Shown in pieces: positions 9,683 through 19,179 of a stretch of DNA of 64,000 nt. This DNA is from Shimia haliotis. Its GTDB lineage: Bacteria; Pseudomonadota; Alphaproteobacteria; Rhodobacterales; Rhodobacteraceae. Below the pieces are notes generated by a model. The model searched no databases and was not told the DNA's origin. It saw only the letters and a list, made by a program, of their open reading frames with translations. The position numbers and the translations under genes are program-made. How positions within the stretch are numbered: the first letter of the stretch is position 1; each line of letters starts with the position of its first letter. The DNA lies in NCBI RefSeq assembly GCF_900114415.1, contig NZ_FOSZ01000007.1:1-64000 (forward strand). Direction: 5' to 3'.

Positions 9683-10996
9683 TCAATCCGCAAACGGATC
9701 GGTCACAAGAATCGTGTCTTCGCGCTCGGGGCTTGTCGACAACAGCGCCACAGGACACTCGATCAACTCCTCGACACGACGCACATATTTCACCGCGTTG
9801 GCTGGCAGATCGTTCCAGCTGCGCGCGCCCTCGGTGGTCTCGGACCAACCGTCGATCTCTTCATAGATAGGCTTACAGCGCGCCTGCTGATCCGCCGCTG
9901 TCGGCAAATAATCCAGCCGCTCACCGTCCAGATCGTAGCCCACGCAAATCTTCAGCGTTTCAAACCCGTCCAGCACGTCCAGCTTCGTCAGGCAGATGCC
10001 TTTGATGCCCGACGTCGCACAGGTCTGGCGCACCAGTGCCGCGTCAAACCATCCGCAGCGACGCTGACGGCCCGTGGTGGTACCAAACTCGTGGCCACGG
10101 GTGCCAAGACGCTCCCCGTCGGCGTCCGGTGTGCCGTCCGCATTGAGCAACTCGGTCGGGAACGGTCCCTCACCCACGCGGGTGGTATAGGCTTTCACGA
10201 TGCCCAGCACATAGTCGATAGACCCCGGACCGATGCCCACACCGGTCGCAGCCTGACCTGCGATCACATTGGACGATGTCACAAAGGGATAGGTGCCGAA
10301 ATCGATGTCCAAGAGCGCACCCTGCGCGCCTTCAAACAGGATACGCTTGCCGGCTTTGCGCTTTTCATTCAGCACTTTCCAAACAGGCGCTGCAAACGGC
10401 AGGATATCCTTGGCGATCTCTTTGAGTTGTTCGATCAACGCGTCGCGATCAATCGCCTCAACGCCCAGACCTTTGCGTAGCGGATCATGGTGCTGCAACG
10501 CGCGGTCCACGCGCGCCTCCAACGTGGCTGCATCCGCAAGATCCGCCACGCGGATTGCCCGACGGCCCACCTTGTCCTCATAGGCCGGACCAATGCCGCG
10601 ACCGGTGGTGCCGATCTTGGTGCCCTTGGAGGCATGTTCCTCACGCGCCCGATCCAGCTCGCCATGAAACGGCATGATCAGCGGGGTGTTTTCCGCAATC
10701 ATCAGCGTTTCCGGCGAAATCTCGACCCCCTGCTCACGCACGGTCGCGATTTCATTCATCAGGTGCCAGGGATCCAAAACAACCCCGTTGCCGATCACCG
10801 ACAGTTTGCCACCACGCACAACTCCCGAAGGCAGCGCATGCAGCTTGTAAACTTTGCCGTCAATAACGAGCGTATGGCCCGCGTTGTGACCGCCCTGAAA
10901 GCGCGCGATCACATCGGCGCGCTCGCTCAGCCAGTCCACGATTTTGCCTTTTCCCTCGTCGCCCCACTGGGCGCCTACGACGACAACATTGGCCAT
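9683..10996 (-). CDS. purA: adenylosuccinate synthetase
   Basis: 437 residues. It joins IMP and aspartate using GTP, the first committed step to AMP. The N-terminus has the GTP-binding block [19 protein letters not shown] and [14 protein letters not shown] follow, then [22 protein letters not shown] and the C-terminal [14 protein letters not shown]. All usual motifs are intact and the length is normal. It begins divergently from the DUF6524-like membrane gene. Confidence 0.97.
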   Translation of the reverse strand: MANVVVVGAQWGDEGKGKIVDWLSERADVIARFQGGHNAGHTLVIDGKVYKLHALPSGVVRGGKLSVIGNGVVLDPWHLMNEIATVREQGVEISPETLMIAENTPLIMPFHGELDRAREEHASKGTKIGTTGRGIGPAYEDKVGRRAIRVADLADAATLEARVDRALQHHDPLRKGLGVEAIDRDALIEQLKEIAKDILPFAAPVWKVLNEKRKAGKRILFEGAQGALLDIDFGTYPFVTSSNVIAGQAATGVGIGPGSIDYVLGIVKAYTTRVGEGPFPTELLNADGTPDADGERLGTRGHEFGTTTGRQRRCGWFDAALVRQTCATSGIKGICLTKLDVLDGFETLKICVGYDLDGERLDYLPTAADQQARCKPIYEEIDGWSETTEGARSWNDLPANAVKYVRRVEELIECPVALLSTSPEREDTILVTDPFAD

Positions 10997-11139
10997 ATCC
11001 GGTCCTTTGAATAGAGTTCAAACCCGCGCCCTTTTAGCCACGTTGGGCGGCGCGTGAAACCGCAAAGTGACCCGCAGGCTGGACAGGACCGCACATTTTG
11101 CGCAAGCTTTGCCGAAAAGGGCGTATCGAGGGGCAAAAC

Positions 11140-11535
11140 ATGGGGCTGTTGCTACGGTGGGTCTTCGCCTTTGTTTTGCTGGCGATGACCTTCAATCCAA
11201 CACAATACAACTACGTACAATGGGGCCGCTCCAACTACATTGAGGAACTGCCCCTGACGGTGCTCCTCGGCCTGTTGCTGCTGATCGGCTACATAATTTA
11301 CCTGCGCGCCACGCTGCGCTCGATCGGCGGTTTTGGCATGGTACTGGTGCTTGCGGTTGTCGCCTCTCTCACTTGGGTTCTTTACGATTGGAACATGCTC
11401 AGCCTTGAAAGCGCGGACCAGAACATCTGGATCGCCATCCTGGCCCTGTCCATTGTGCTTGGCATCGGCATGGGCTGGAGCCACGTACGCCGCATGCTCT
11501 CCGGCCAGATTGATGTGGATGAGGTCGACGGCTAG
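11140..11535 (+). CDS. four-helix membrane protein (DUF6524-like)
   Basis: 131 residues from ATG 11140, chosen because GAGGGG stands 6 bases upstream; a longer frame from TTG 11098 lacks a site. Four hydrophobic helices are visible. The loop FNPTQYNYVQWGRSNY after helix 1 is characteristic of a conserved proteobacterial inner-membrane family I recall as DUF6524. No catalytic motif is visible and the function is unknown. Confidence 0.65.
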   Translation: MGLLLRWVFAFVLLAMTFNPTQYNYVQWGRSNYIEELPLTVLLGLLLLIGYIIYLRATLRSIGGFGMVLVLAVVASLTWVLYDWNMLSLESADQNIWIAILALSIVLGIGMGWSHVRRMLSGQIDVDEVDG

Positions 11536-11561
11536 GCCAAAAGACCGTTAAGCAAGTCACA

Positions 11562-11601
11562 GGGGCTTTGCCCCCTTGGCCTGCGGCCAATTTCCCCAAG
11601 G
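11562..11601. repeat. REP-like intergenic double hairpin
   Basis: Two hairpins stand back to back: GGGGC-TTT-GCCCC (11562-11574) and TTGGCC-TGC-GGCCAA (11576-11590). They are followed by CCCCAAGGTATTTCCGG. Similar GC-rich blocks ending in a GGTATTT tail are, to my recollection, scattered between genes in many Rhodobacterales genomes. It lies between two convergent genes and may act as a transcription terminator. Confidence 0.55.
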
Positions 11602-11674
11602 TATTTCCGGCAATAGGAAGACACTTCCTTTTTTAGCGGCAAATTCAAAAAAGTACGGTAGCGAAGTCGCGCAG

Positions 11675-11995
11675 TCAGGCCTTTTGCAGCTTTACCGGTG
11701 CGCCATGCGGCGTGCTGAGATAGGCATGTTCCCAAGCGCTGCGCATGTCTTCGATCATTCCCGCCTCTGCCAAGCCGCGTTTTTTCAAGAGTACCTCCAA
11801 TGCCGCAAGCCATGCGTTGAAATAGTCCTCGCCGCCATCAAGCTCCCGATCAACGCCATGCGCCTTGAGTGTCGCGCCAAACGTGTCGGCCCATTCAGCC
11901 CATGCAAAGTGCCCCGCTTCGTTGAGCGCGACCGTCAAGGCAAAGACCTGCGCATGCCAAGGGGCTTCAAAGGCAGGCTCGGGGCGCACGTTCAT
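11675..11995 (-). CDS. nitrile hydratase activator (P14K-type accessory protein)
   Basis: 106 residues from the ATG at 11995, whose ATGA overlaps the stop of the beta-subunit gene; an in-frame upstream extension lies inside that gene. The blocks FEAPWHAQVFALTVALNEAG, FAWAEWADTFG and YFNAWLAALEVLLKKRGL match the nitrile hydratase accessory family. That family loads metal into the alpha subunit, for the cobalt type by subunit swapping. It is the last gene of the operon. Confidence 0.88.
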   Translation of the reverse strand: MNVRPEPAFEAPWHAQVFALTVALNEAGHFAWAEWADTFGATLKAHGVDRELDGGEDYFNAWLAALEVLLKKRGLAEAGMIEDMRSAWEHAYLSTPHGAPVKLQKA

Positions 11996-12660
11996 GCAGC
12001 CTCCAGATAGCTTTGCCACAGATCCAGCACCATTTCATCTTCCGGGTCTGCCTCGCCGCCCCACAATTCCCGAGCCGTGAACCGCACCGCGTACAAAGGC
12101 TCTGCGGCTTCCCCCAAGCCGTGCGCGTTGCTGTCGGGAAACACATGCGCGCCGTGCATAAGGACAATTTCGCCCAAAGCTCCTGCCGCATAGGCCGGCA
12201 GACGTGTGTGCCCGCCCTCAACCAGCGCATTGCGCGCGGGTCGACGCACGCGCACCCTGTCGCCCAAGGCGAACTCAGCGGGCGCAGCCTCGCGCGTATA
12301 GGGGCTGCCCGCTGCCAACGTTGCCGCCACGGCGTCTGCCTTTAGCTTCCGATCTGCCAACTCGGACACCGTCGCGCCCTGCCCCGCCTCAAGCTCCGCC
12401 ACCGTCAGAACCCCTTTGGCCACCAGACTGTCCGTCAACCCGCCGAGCCATTTTTCATAGTAGGAGAATCCGGCATAATCCGCGGCACTCAGGCATTCCC
12501 GAGCGTGGCGCGACATATCAATGTTCCATTGCCCCAAAGCCCCGCATGCCAAATTCAGAGCCAGCGCGCGCTGATGCCAGTCTTTGGCGAAGGTTGCATT
12601 GTCTTCGGGATCGACCGCGCCTGTGCCGAACCGCCCGCCCATGTCATGTATCCGGCTCAT
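11992..12660 (-). CDS. nthB: nitrile hydratase subunit beta
   Basis: 222 residues from the ATG at 12660. The start [16 protein letters not shown] is the classic beta-subunit N-terminus (M-x-x-I-H-D-M-G-G). The C-terminal SH3-like barrel has the blocks [27 protein letters not shown] and [17 protein letters not shown]. With the alpha subunit it hydrates nitriles to amides in the cytosol. Its ATG overlaps the alpha stop, and its own stop overlaps the activator start, both as ATGA. Confidence 0.92.
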   Translation of the reverse strand: MSRIHDMGGRFGTGAVDPEDNATFAKDWHQRALALNLACGALGQWNIDMSRHARECLSAADYAGFSYYEKWLGGLTDSLVAKGVLTVAELEAGQGATVSELADRKLKADAVAATLAAGSPYTREAAPAEFALGDRVRVRRPARNALVEGGHTRLPAYAAGALGEIVLMHGAHVFPDSNAHGLGEAAEPLYAVRFTARELWGGEADPEDEMVLDLWQSYLEAA

Positions 12661-13271
12661 GTCTTTGGCTCCAACGCCAAACCCGCGCCGATCATACTGT
12701 CCCGTGTGACCAACCCCGCCAGGTCCTGTTCTGACAGGCCCTCGGTGCCGGCGGGCCGCATTGGCACCACCAGATACCGCACCTCGGCCGTCGAATCCCA
12801 GACGCGCACTTTCTGCCCGTCGGCCAAAGTCACGCCAAATTCTGCCAACACCTTTCGCGGCTCCCGCACGGACCGCGCACGGTAAGCGTCGGATTTGTAC
12901 CACCCAGGCGGAATCCCCAACAGCGGCCACGGATAACAGCTGCACAATGTGCAAACGACGAGGTTGTGTGTCTCCGGTGTGTTTTCGACAAACACCATAT
13001 GCTCGCCCTGCCGCCCATACAGCCCCATCTCCTGAAGCCGCGGCATCGGATCATTCAGCATTTCTTCGCGAAACGCCGGATCAGCCCACATTTTCGCCAC
13101 CACAGCCGCGCCATTCTTGGGCCCGATCTTGTTCTGATAAGTGTCGATGATTTCATCCAGCGCCGCCGGATCAACCAGCCCTTTGTCAGTTAAAATGGTC
13201 TCCAGCGCCTTGACCCGTAGCGCAGGGTCAGACGGCAAATGTGCATGCGGGTGGTCGTGATCATGTGGCAT
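12657..13271 (-). CDS. nthA: nitrile hydratase subunit alpha, cobalt type
   Basis: 204 residues from the ATG at 13271; the frame extends further upstream but without family similarity. The metal claw reads VCTLCSC (Cys107, Cys110, Cys112). A Thr in the third position marks cobalt enzymes, while iron enzymes have Ser. The N-terminus is a histidine-rich tail, HDHDHPHAH. The gene order alpha, beta, activator resembles some pseudomonad Co-type clusters rather than the beta-first Rhodococcus order. No amidase gene lies adjacent. It is divergent from secG. Confidence 0.92.
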   Translation of the reverse strand: MPHDHDHPHAHLPSDPALRVKALETILTDKGLVDPAALDEIIDTYQNKIGPKNGAAVVAKMWADPAFREEMLNDPMPRLQEMGLYGRQGEHMVFVENTPETHNLVVCTLCSCYPWPLLGIPPGWYKSDAYRARSVREPRKVLAEFGVTLADGQKVRVWDSTAEVRYLVVPMRPAGTEGLSEQDLAGLVTRDSMIGAGLALEPKT

Positions 13272-13421
13272 GAGGCGACCCTGCCAGACAGGCCTGCCTG
13301 CTGTCCAGCCAAGAACAGCTTCCCGCCGCTCACCAAATTGCGCAGCGAAACATCCTTGCCCCCCGCGCAAAACTTGCCTACATAGCCCGCTATCAAACCG
13401 AATGCTCGCTGACAGGTCCCT

Positions 13422-13778
13422 ATGGAAAACGTTGTCCTTACAATCCATCTTCTTCTTGCTCTGGCCCTTATCGGGGTCGTGCTGATGCAACGTTCCGAAG
13501 GCGGTGGCCTTGGTATGGGCAGCGGTGGCGGCGGTGCCATGACTGGCCGCGCAGCTGCAACCGCGCTTGGCAAAGTCACTTGGTGGCTCGCTGGCGCATT
13601 CATTTGCACCTCGATCGCCCTGACCGTGATCGCCGCGCAAAACAGCTCTTCCAGCTCTGTGTTTGACCGTTTGGGCACCCAAGCCCCGGCCGCAGAGGAA
13701 ACCGGCACCTTGCCAGGGGCCGACTCGCTCCTGCCGCCTGCCGAAGGCGACGAACCGCTGGTTCCGCGCGCCGACTAA
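13422..13778 (+). CDS. secG: preprotein translocase subunit SecG
   Basis: 118 residues with two transmembrane helices (about 3-21 and 50-69). They are joined by the conserved cytosolic glycine-rich loop [13 protein letters not shown]. The polar C-terminal tail is longer than in E. coli, as is usual in alphaproteobacteria. SecG supports SecYE during protein export. A terminator follows at 13805, so it is probably transcribed separately from pyrG. Confidence 0.93.
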   Translation: MENVVLTIHLLLALALIGVVLMQRSEGGGLGMGSGGGGAMTGRAAATALGKVTWWLAGAFICTSIALTVIAAQNSSSSSVFDRLGTQAPAAEETGTLPGADSLLPPAEGDEPLVPRAD

Positions 13779-13804
13779 GGCGCGCACCCAAGACACGAAT
13801 TCAG

Positions 13805-13831
13805 CGCTCCCTCGGGAGCGTTTGATTTTTT
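13805..13831 (+). terminator. rho-independent terminator of secG
   Basis: CGCTCCC (13805-13811) and GGGAGCG (13814-13820) form a 7-bp stem; the real loop is probably a little larger. A T-rich run (TTTGATTTTTT) follows. Confidence 0.8.
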
Positions 13832-14018
13832 GCCCCCTAAGGGCATCCACTACAGTTTGAGGCACCAAAGCCGTCCGCAACAGCATCTTGCGGTCCGGTT
13901 GCCAAATTGCTGCGAATCCTTTATGACTTAAGTCCCGTGATGCATGGCCAGATTCTTCTGTTCCGGGCGCTCACTATATCGACAGGCACGTCAAGAAATC
14001 ACGGGGGATGCCACAGGC

Positions 14019-15662
14019 ATGGCACGCTATATTTTCATCACTGGTGGGGTTGTTTCATCGTTGGGCAAAGGCCTTGCGTCAGCAGCTTTGGGCGCATTGT
14101 TGCAGGCACGCGGATACACTGTCCGCCTGCGTAAACTCGACCCTTACCTGAACGTTGACCCGGGCACGATGAGCCCGTTTGAACACGGCGAAGTCTTTGT
14201 GACCGATGATGGTGCGGAAACCGACCTCGACCTCGGCCACTACGAGCGGTTCACCGGCGTGCCTGCGCGGATGACCGATTCTGTCTCCTCCGGACGTATC
14301 TATTCCAACGTGCTAGAGAAAGAGCGCCGCGGCGACTACCTCGGCAAAACCATTCAGGTGGTTCCCCATGTCACCAACGAGATCAAAGATTTCATCAATG
14401 TCGGTGACGACGAGGTGGATTTCATGCTCTGCGAAATCGGCGGCACCGTGGGCGACATCGAAGGCCTCCCCTTCTTCGAGGCCATCCGCCAGTTCTCCCA
14501 CGACAAACCGCGCGGCCAGTGCATCTTCATGCACCTGACCCTGCTGCCCTATCTGGCGGCCTCCGGCGAGCTCAAGACCAAGCCGACGCAGCACTCTGTC
14601 AAAGAACTGCAATCCATCGGTATCGCGCCTGACGTTCTGGTCTGCCGCTCCGAACAACCGATTCCCGAGAAAGAGCGCAACAAGATCGCGCTGTTCTGTA
14701 ACGTGCGCAAAGAATCCGTGGTCCCCGCCTATGACCTCAAGTCGATTTACGAAGCCCCGCTGGCATATCACCGCGAAGGGCTCGATCAGGCGGTGCTTGA
14801 TGCCTTCGGCATCGCCCCTGCTCCGCGCCCCGACCTGACTGTCTGGCGCGATGTGAACGACCGCATCCACAACACCGACGGCAATGTGAATGTCGCCATC
14901 GTCGGCAAATATACGCAGCTTGAGGACGCCTATAAGTCCATCAAAGAAGCCCTGACCCACGGCGGCATGGCCAACCGCGTCAAGGTCAACGTCAGCTGGG
15001 TCGACGCCGAAGTGTTCGACAAGGGCGACGCCGCGCCGCATCTGGAAGGCTATGACGCCATTCTGGTGCCCGGCGGCTTTGGCGAGCGCGGAACCGAAGG
15101 TAAAATCAAAGCCGCGCAATACGCCCGCGAGCAGAAAATCCCCTATCTGGGCATCTGCCTAGGCATGCAAATGGCCGTCATCGAGGCCGCGCGCAACGTG
15201 GCCGGCATTGCGGATGCTGGCTCCGAGGAGTTTGACCATGAGGCCGGGCAAACCCGCTTTGAACCGGTAGTCTACCACCTCAAGGAATGGGTGCAGGGCA
15301 ACGCCAAAGTCAAACGCAAGGCCGACGACGACAAGGGCGGCACTATGCGTCTGGGCGCTTACGATGCGGCCCTGACCGAAGGCTCCCGCGTGGCCGAAGT
15401 CTATGGCTCTCAGGCCATCGAGGAACGCCACCGCCATCGCTACGAAGTGGACATCAAGTACCGCGAGCAACTCGAAGCGGCGGGCCTGAAATTTACCGGC
15501 ATGAGCCCCGACGGCCGCCTGCCCGAAATCGTCGAGTGGCAAGACCACCCGTGGTTCATCGGCGTTCAGTTCCATCCGGAACTGAAATCCAAGCCGTTTG
15601 ACCCGCATCCCCTGTTCCGCGACTTTGTTCGTGCCGCCAAAGACAACAGCCGTTTGGTCTAA
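14019..15662 (+). CDS. pyrG: CTP synthase
   Basis: 547 residues from the ATG at 14019, where the family N-terminus [18 protein letters not shown] begins and a G-run lies 11 bases upstream; the frame extends 25 codons further without similarity. The N-terminal amidoligase domain turns UTP into CTP. The C-terminal class I glutaminase has the LGICLGMQ nucleophile-cysteine elbow and the final VQFHPEL histidine. Length and motifs are complete. A strong terminator follows. Confidence 0.97.
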   Translation: MARYIFITGGVVSSLGKGLASAALGALLQARGYTVRLRKLDPYLNVDPGTMSPFEHGEVFVTDDGAETDLDLGHYERFTGVPARMTDSVSSGRIYSNVLEKERRGDYLGKTIQVVPHVTNEIKDFINVGDDEVDFMLCEIGGTVGDIEGLPFFEAIRQFSHDKPRGQCIFMHLTLLPYLAASGELKTKPTQHSVKELQSIGIAPDVLVCRSEQPIPEKERNKIALFCNVRKESVVPAYDLKSIYEAPLAYHREGLDQAVLDAFGIAPAPRPDLTVWRDVNDRIHNTDGNVNVAIVGKYTQLEDAYKSIKEALTHGGMANRVKVNVSWVDAEVFDKGDAAPHLEGYDAILVPGGFGERGTEGKIKAAQYAREQKIPYLGICLGMQMAVIEAARNVAGIADAGSEEFDHEAGQTRFEPVVYHLKEWVQGNAKVKRKADDDKGGTMRLGAYDAALTEGSRVAEVYGSQAIEERHRHRYEVDIKYREQLEAAGLKFTGMSPDGRLPEIVEWQDHPWFIGVQFHPELKSKPFDPHPLFRDFVRAAKDNSRLV

Positions 15663-15684
15663 CGCCTCTGAGGTAAACTCATTC

Positions 15685-15715
15685 AAACGCCCGGCCTTCT
15701 GGTCGGGCGTTTTTG
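15685..15715 (+). terminator. rho-independent terminator of pyrG
   Basis: A 10-base arm AAACGCCCGG pairs with a TCGGGCGTTT arm around CCTTCTGG, followed by TTT. Confidence 0.85.
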
Positions 15716-15850
15716 GTTTGGTGCGCGCAATGTCCTCGACTCAGGTTTACCGTTGACGCGCAATGCAAATTCTTCCCCTCTCTCTGGGATTGACTGGAAT
15801 CGCTTCTTCGCCAAATCTGCGACCAATTAGTCAAAAATGGGATTTTCCAA

Positions 15851-16117
15851 ATGTATTTCCGCGCTTTGGCCGCCTCCGCTTTCATTGCCTCGCCCCTATT
15901 GGCAGACGCCTCCACCCGCGCCGACGAGTTGCTCAAACTTATCCGCGACAACGGGTGTCAGATGACCACCGCCGAAGCAGATGAGCTGCTACCAAAACAC
16001 AACTTCACCATGGACGAGACCCGCGACATTGCGCGCGCGTGGGCAAAGGCCGGTCTGATCGAGATGAACGACTTTGCCGGCATCAAACTGTCGGAGAAAG
16101 GTTGCCAAGGCGCCTGA
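15851..16117 (+). CDS. small secreted protein of unknown function
   Basis: 88 residues. A signal peptide (MYFRALAASAFIASPLLADA) probably cleaves after LLA. The mature part has two cysteines (NGCQMT and EKGCQG) that could form a disulfide. The TTAEADELLPKHNFTMDETRD stretch looks helical. No family is recognised. It lies between the pyrG terminator and the DUF1330 gene, 45 bases upstream of the latter. Confidence 0.65.
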   Translation: MYFRALAASAFIASPLLADASTRADELLKLIRDNGCQMTTAEADELLPKHNFTMDETRDIARAWAKAGLIEMNDFAGIKLSEKGCQGA

Positions 16118-16162
16118 CCTTCGGCACCCTGATCAAAAAACGCTTCAGGAAGGATAACAGCC

Positions 16163-16456
16163 ATGCCCAAGGGCTATTGGATCGCGCGCGTCGATATCGA
16201 CGACTTTGAAAGCTACAAAAACTATATCGCCGCAAATGCGAAACCTTTTGCCGAATTTGGCGCCACATTTCTCGTGCGCGCCGGACAGTTCGAAAACCCT
16301 GAAGGCACCTCGCGCTCGCGCAATGTGGTGATTGAGTTTCCGTCCTATCAAGCGGCACGGGATTGCTACTATAGCGACGAATATCAGGCCGCGATCAAAC
16401 TGCGCAGCGACGTCGCCACGTCCGATCTCGTTATTGTTGAGGGATATGATCCATGA
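16163..16456 (+). CDS. DUF1330 family protein
   Basis: 97 residues with a GGAAGGA ribosome-binding site. The start MPKGYWIARVDIDDFESYKNY and the ARGGQFE-like block VRAGQFENPEG match DUF1330, a dimeric alpha-beta (ferredoxin-like) barrel family. SRNVVIEFPSYQAARDCYYSDEYQ is the other signature. Function is not established. Its TGA overlaps the ATG of the first TerB-like gene. Confidence 0.87.
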   Translation: MPKGYWIARVDIDDFESYKNYIAANAKPFAEFGATFLVRAGQFENPEGTSRSRNVVIEFPSYQAARDCYYSDEYQAAIKLRSDVATSDLVIVEGYDP

Positions 16457-16878
16457 TCTGGGACAGCTTGCTTGACCGTCTGCGCAATAAGCCCGCAGAA
16501 CAGGAATTGCCGGAGTTGGATGAAAAGCTCGCGTTGGGCGCTCTGATGGTGCGCGTGGCCAAATCCGACAACAACTATCACGTCATGGAAATCGGCGAGA
16601 TCGACCGCATTCTTGGCGCGACCTTCAATCTCAACGCGGTCGAGGCCGCCAAGATGCGCGCGACCTGCGAAAAACTCGAAGCCGCCGCACCGGGTACCCC
16701 TGATTTCGCTTTGGTGATCCGCGAGCACATCGACTACCCGCACCGGCTTGAGGTCGCGCAACAGCTTTGGCAGGTGATCATCGCTGATGGCACCCGTGTG
16801 AACGCCGAAATAACCAGCCTGCACGAAATCGAAGGCATGCTTGGCATCAAGCCCGAAGACAGCCCCGCGGACGACTGA
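16453..16878 (+). CDS. TerB-family protein (first of two)
   Basis: 141 residues, all-helical. The core LALGALMVRVAKSDNNYHVM, with acidic residues that bind metal in TerB/DjlA-type domains, and QQLWQVIIADGTRVNAEI match the tellurite-resistance TerB superfamily. It overlaps the DUF1330 gene by ATGA. The next gene encodes a clear paralogue. Cytosolic; the cellular role of stand-alone TerB proteins in this order is unknown. Confidence 0.8.
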   Translation: MIWDSLLDRLRNKPAEQELPELDEKLALGALMVRVAKSDNNYHVMEIGEIDRILGATFNLNAVEAAKMRATCEKLEAAAPGTPDFALVIREHIDYPHRLEVAQQLWQVIIADGTRVNAEITSLHEIEGMLGIKPEDSPADD

Positions 16879-16995
16879 TACCACGCCAAAGTAACGCGCC
16901 GGTTGGTAAACGATCCGCCGGCGCGGAAACCTGAGACGGTAAAAGACCAAAAAGAAAAGTTGCTCCTGACAGGATCGGTCCCTACATCTTTGAGC

Positions 16996-17436
16996 ATGTT
17001 CGCAGACTTTCTCAATCGGCTCACTGCCCCCGCCCCTGACCCGCTCAATCAATCCGATGCCCGCCTTGCGCTGACCGCGCTTCTTGTGCGCATCGCCCGC
17101 GCGGATGATCATTATGCTAAGGCCGAAGCCGAGCGTATCGAACGCATCGTGACTGAGCGCTACGGCCTCACGCCCTCCGATGCCCATGCTCTCATGCAAG
17201 ACGCCGAAACGCTGGAATCCGAAGCGCCGGACACCGTTCGCTTCACCCGCGCCATCAAAGAGGCGGTGGCCCATGATGACCGCATCGCCGTGATCGAGGC
17301 CATGTGGTCCGTCGTTCTGGCAGACGGGGAACGGGATGCGGAAGAAGACGCGCTGATGCGCCTGTCGGCCAACCTGCTTGGCATCAACGACAAAGACAGC
17401 GCACTGGCGCGACAGCGGGTCATCGCCAGACAATGA
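16996..17436 (+). CDS. TerB-family protein (second of two)
   Basis: 146 residues from ATG 16996; the frame is open further upstream, but the first protein aligns from here and no good ribosome-binding site supports either choice. LALTALLVRIARADDHYAKA and EAMWSVVLADGERDAEEDAL mirror the corresponding blocks of the preceding TerB protein, so the pair arose by tandem duplication. Its TGA overlaps the ATG of the PhnD-like gene. Confidence 0.75.
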   Translation: MFADFLNRLTAPAPDPLNQSDARLALTALLVRIARADDHYAKAEAERIERIVTERYGLTPSDAHALMQDAETLESEAPDTVRFTRAIKEAVAHDDRIAVIEAMWSVVLADGERDAEEDALMRLSANLLGINDKDSALARQRVIARQ

Positions 17437-18167
17437 TCGCCTCCCTGCCCATGTATGACCGGCCCGAAACCGCCGAGGCCAACAATCGCTTCTGGGAGGC
17501 AACGCGGGACCATCTCGGATTTGGCCCTACAGCCCTGACGCGTGGACGGGATGTCTGGGATATGTGGCAATCCCCCGATTTGGTTCTGTCTCAGACCTGC
17601 GGCCTGCCCTACCGCGCAAAACTGCACGGGCGCGTCACGCTTGTTGGCTCGCCGGACTACCGTCTTTATGGATGCCAGCCCGGCTACTACAACTCGGTCA
17701 TTGTGGCGCATCGTTCCCGCGCTGGTGATCCGCTCGATACCTTCGACAACGCCAAAATGGCCTTCAACGATCCTCTCTCCCAATCGGGATGGGCGGCTCC
17801 CTACAGGCACTTTTCAGAAAACGGCCTGCGAATCGGTGACGTGCGCGAAACCGGCTCCCACGTCGAATCAGGGCGCTCTGTGGCTGACGGTTTCACAGAT
17901 TTTGCCGCCCTTGATGCCCTCAGCTGGGAAATGATCCGCCGCTACGAAGATTTTGCCGCTGACTTGATTGAGATTGACCGCACAGAGCCGACCCCTGCGT
18001 TGCCGTTCATCACAGCGCGCAAACGTGACCCAATGCCCATCGCAAATGCCTTGTCCCGTGCCATATTTGACTTGTCACCCGCAGATCGCGACATCCTGCA
18101 CCTGCACGACATCATCGACATCCGCCACACAGCTTACCTCGCCGTGCCCATCCCGCCGCTGCCCTAA
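17433..18167 (+). CDS. PhnD-like phosphonate-binding-type protein without signal peptide
   Basis: 244 residues from ATG 17433, overlapping the TerB stop as ATGA; the longer frame starts inside that gene. The blocks WDMWQSPDLVLSQTCGLPY, GSPDYRLYGCQPGYYNSVIV and ALDALSWEMIRRYE match the PF12974 family of phosphate/phosphite/phosphonate-binding ABC proteins. No signal peptide or lipobox is present and no permease or ATPase follows, so transport is doubtful. A cytosolic sensor or binding role is possible. Confidence 0.75.
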   Translation: MIASLPMYDRPETAEANNRFWEATRDHLGFGPTALTRGRDVWDMWQSPDLVLSQTCGLPYRAKLHGRVTLVGSPDYRLYGCQPGYYNSVIVAHRSRAGDPLDTFDNAKMAFNDPLSQSGWAAPYRHFSENGLRIGDVRETGSHVESGRSVADGFTDFAALDALSWEMIRRYEDFAADLIEIDRTEPTPALPFITARKRDPMPIANALSRAIFDLSPADRDILHLHDIIDIRHTAYLAVPIPPLP

Positions 18168-18305
18168 CGTCAAGAATTGGCCAAACGGATGAAAATGGCG
18201 ACTTTTCGCACAAAACCGCTGCCACGGCGCCGTTTTGCAAGTTGCATTTGCGCATTTTTTCATCCCTATTGAGGCACCAACATAACAAGAATTGATGGGG
18301 ATCAC

Positions 18306-19082
18306 GTGCCCGATACCGCGCCCGTACTGGAAATCCGCGACCTGCATAAAGCGTACCACGACCTAGAAGTCATCAAAGGCGTCGACATCACCGCTCATCG
18401 CGGCGATGTGGTGTCCCTGATCGGCTCTTCCGGGTCCGGGAAATCCACCATCCTGCGCTGCGCCAATCTTTTGGAAAACAGCCAACAAGGCGAAATCCTT
18501 TTCAAGGGTGAACCGATCACATGGAAAGGCAACGGCCACGACCGTCTTCCAGCGGACCCCAAACAGGTGCTGCGCATCCGCACCAACCTGTCGATGGTGT
18601 TTCAGCAGTTCAACCTGTGGTCACATATGACCATTCTGCAAAACGTCATGGAAGCACCCGTCACAGTGCTTGGCCGTGACAAGGCCGAAGCCGAAGAGGC
18701 CGCCCATGCCTATCTCGACAAGGTCGGCATCCGCGACAAACACGACGTCTACCCCGCGCAATTGTCCGGCGGTCAGCAACAGCGCGCCGCCATCGCCCGC
18801 GCGCTCGCAATGGAACCCGAAGCGCTGCTGTTTGACGAACCGACATCAGCGCTTGATCCTGAACTCGAACAAGAAGTTGTGCGTGTGATTAAATCTCTGG
18901 CCGAAGAAGGCCGCACCATGTTGATCGTGACCCATGACATGAAAATGGCCTCCGATGTGTCGGACAAGGTGATTTTCCTGCATCAGGGCCTCGTCGAAGA
19001 ACAAGGCAGCCCGGACGAGCTTTTTGGCAATCCCAAAAGCGAACGCCTCAAGGGCTTTCTGTCTTCGACTGTCCACAACTGA
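18306..19082 (+). CDS. polar amino-acid-type ABC transporter ATPase
   Basis: 258 residues with a GTG start. Walker A GSSGSGKST, Q-loop VFQQFNLW, signature LSGGQQQR, Walker B ALLFDEPTS and the H-loop in VTHDM are all intact. The insert around ITWKGNGHDRLPADPKQ is typical of the HisP/OccP/AotP subfamily for basic and opine-type amino acids. It is the first gene of a complete importer and probably also serves the amine-catabolism genes downstream. Confidence 0.93.
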   Translation: MPDTAPVLEIRDLHKAYHDLEVIKGVDITAHRGDVVSLIGSSGSGKSTILRCANLLENSQQGEILFKGEPITWKGNGHDRLPADPKQVLRIRTNLSMVFQQFNLWSHMTILQNVMEAPVTVLGRDKAEAEEAAHAYLDKVGIRDKHDVYPAQLSGGQQQRAAIARALAMEPEALLFDEPTSALDPELEQEVVRVIKSLAEEGRTMLIVTHDMKMASDVSDKVIFLHQGLVEEQGSPDELFGNPKSERLKGFLSSTVHN

Positions 19083-19179
19083 CAACCACCGCCAACTTGA
19101 CCTACTGGGCCAAATTGGCAACCTGAGACCACACCGGCAAGAAACGCCGGAAAACGAACACAAGCTAGGGAGTGTTAAT

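Noticed and set aside
16453-17436. Tellurite-resistance operon
   Set aside because: Only TerB-like domains are present; terA, terC, terD and terZ-type genes are absent.
16384-17502. 372-codon open frame on the minus strand
   Set aside because: It is antisense to the TerB pair, whose homology is clear; no ribosome-binding site or family match.
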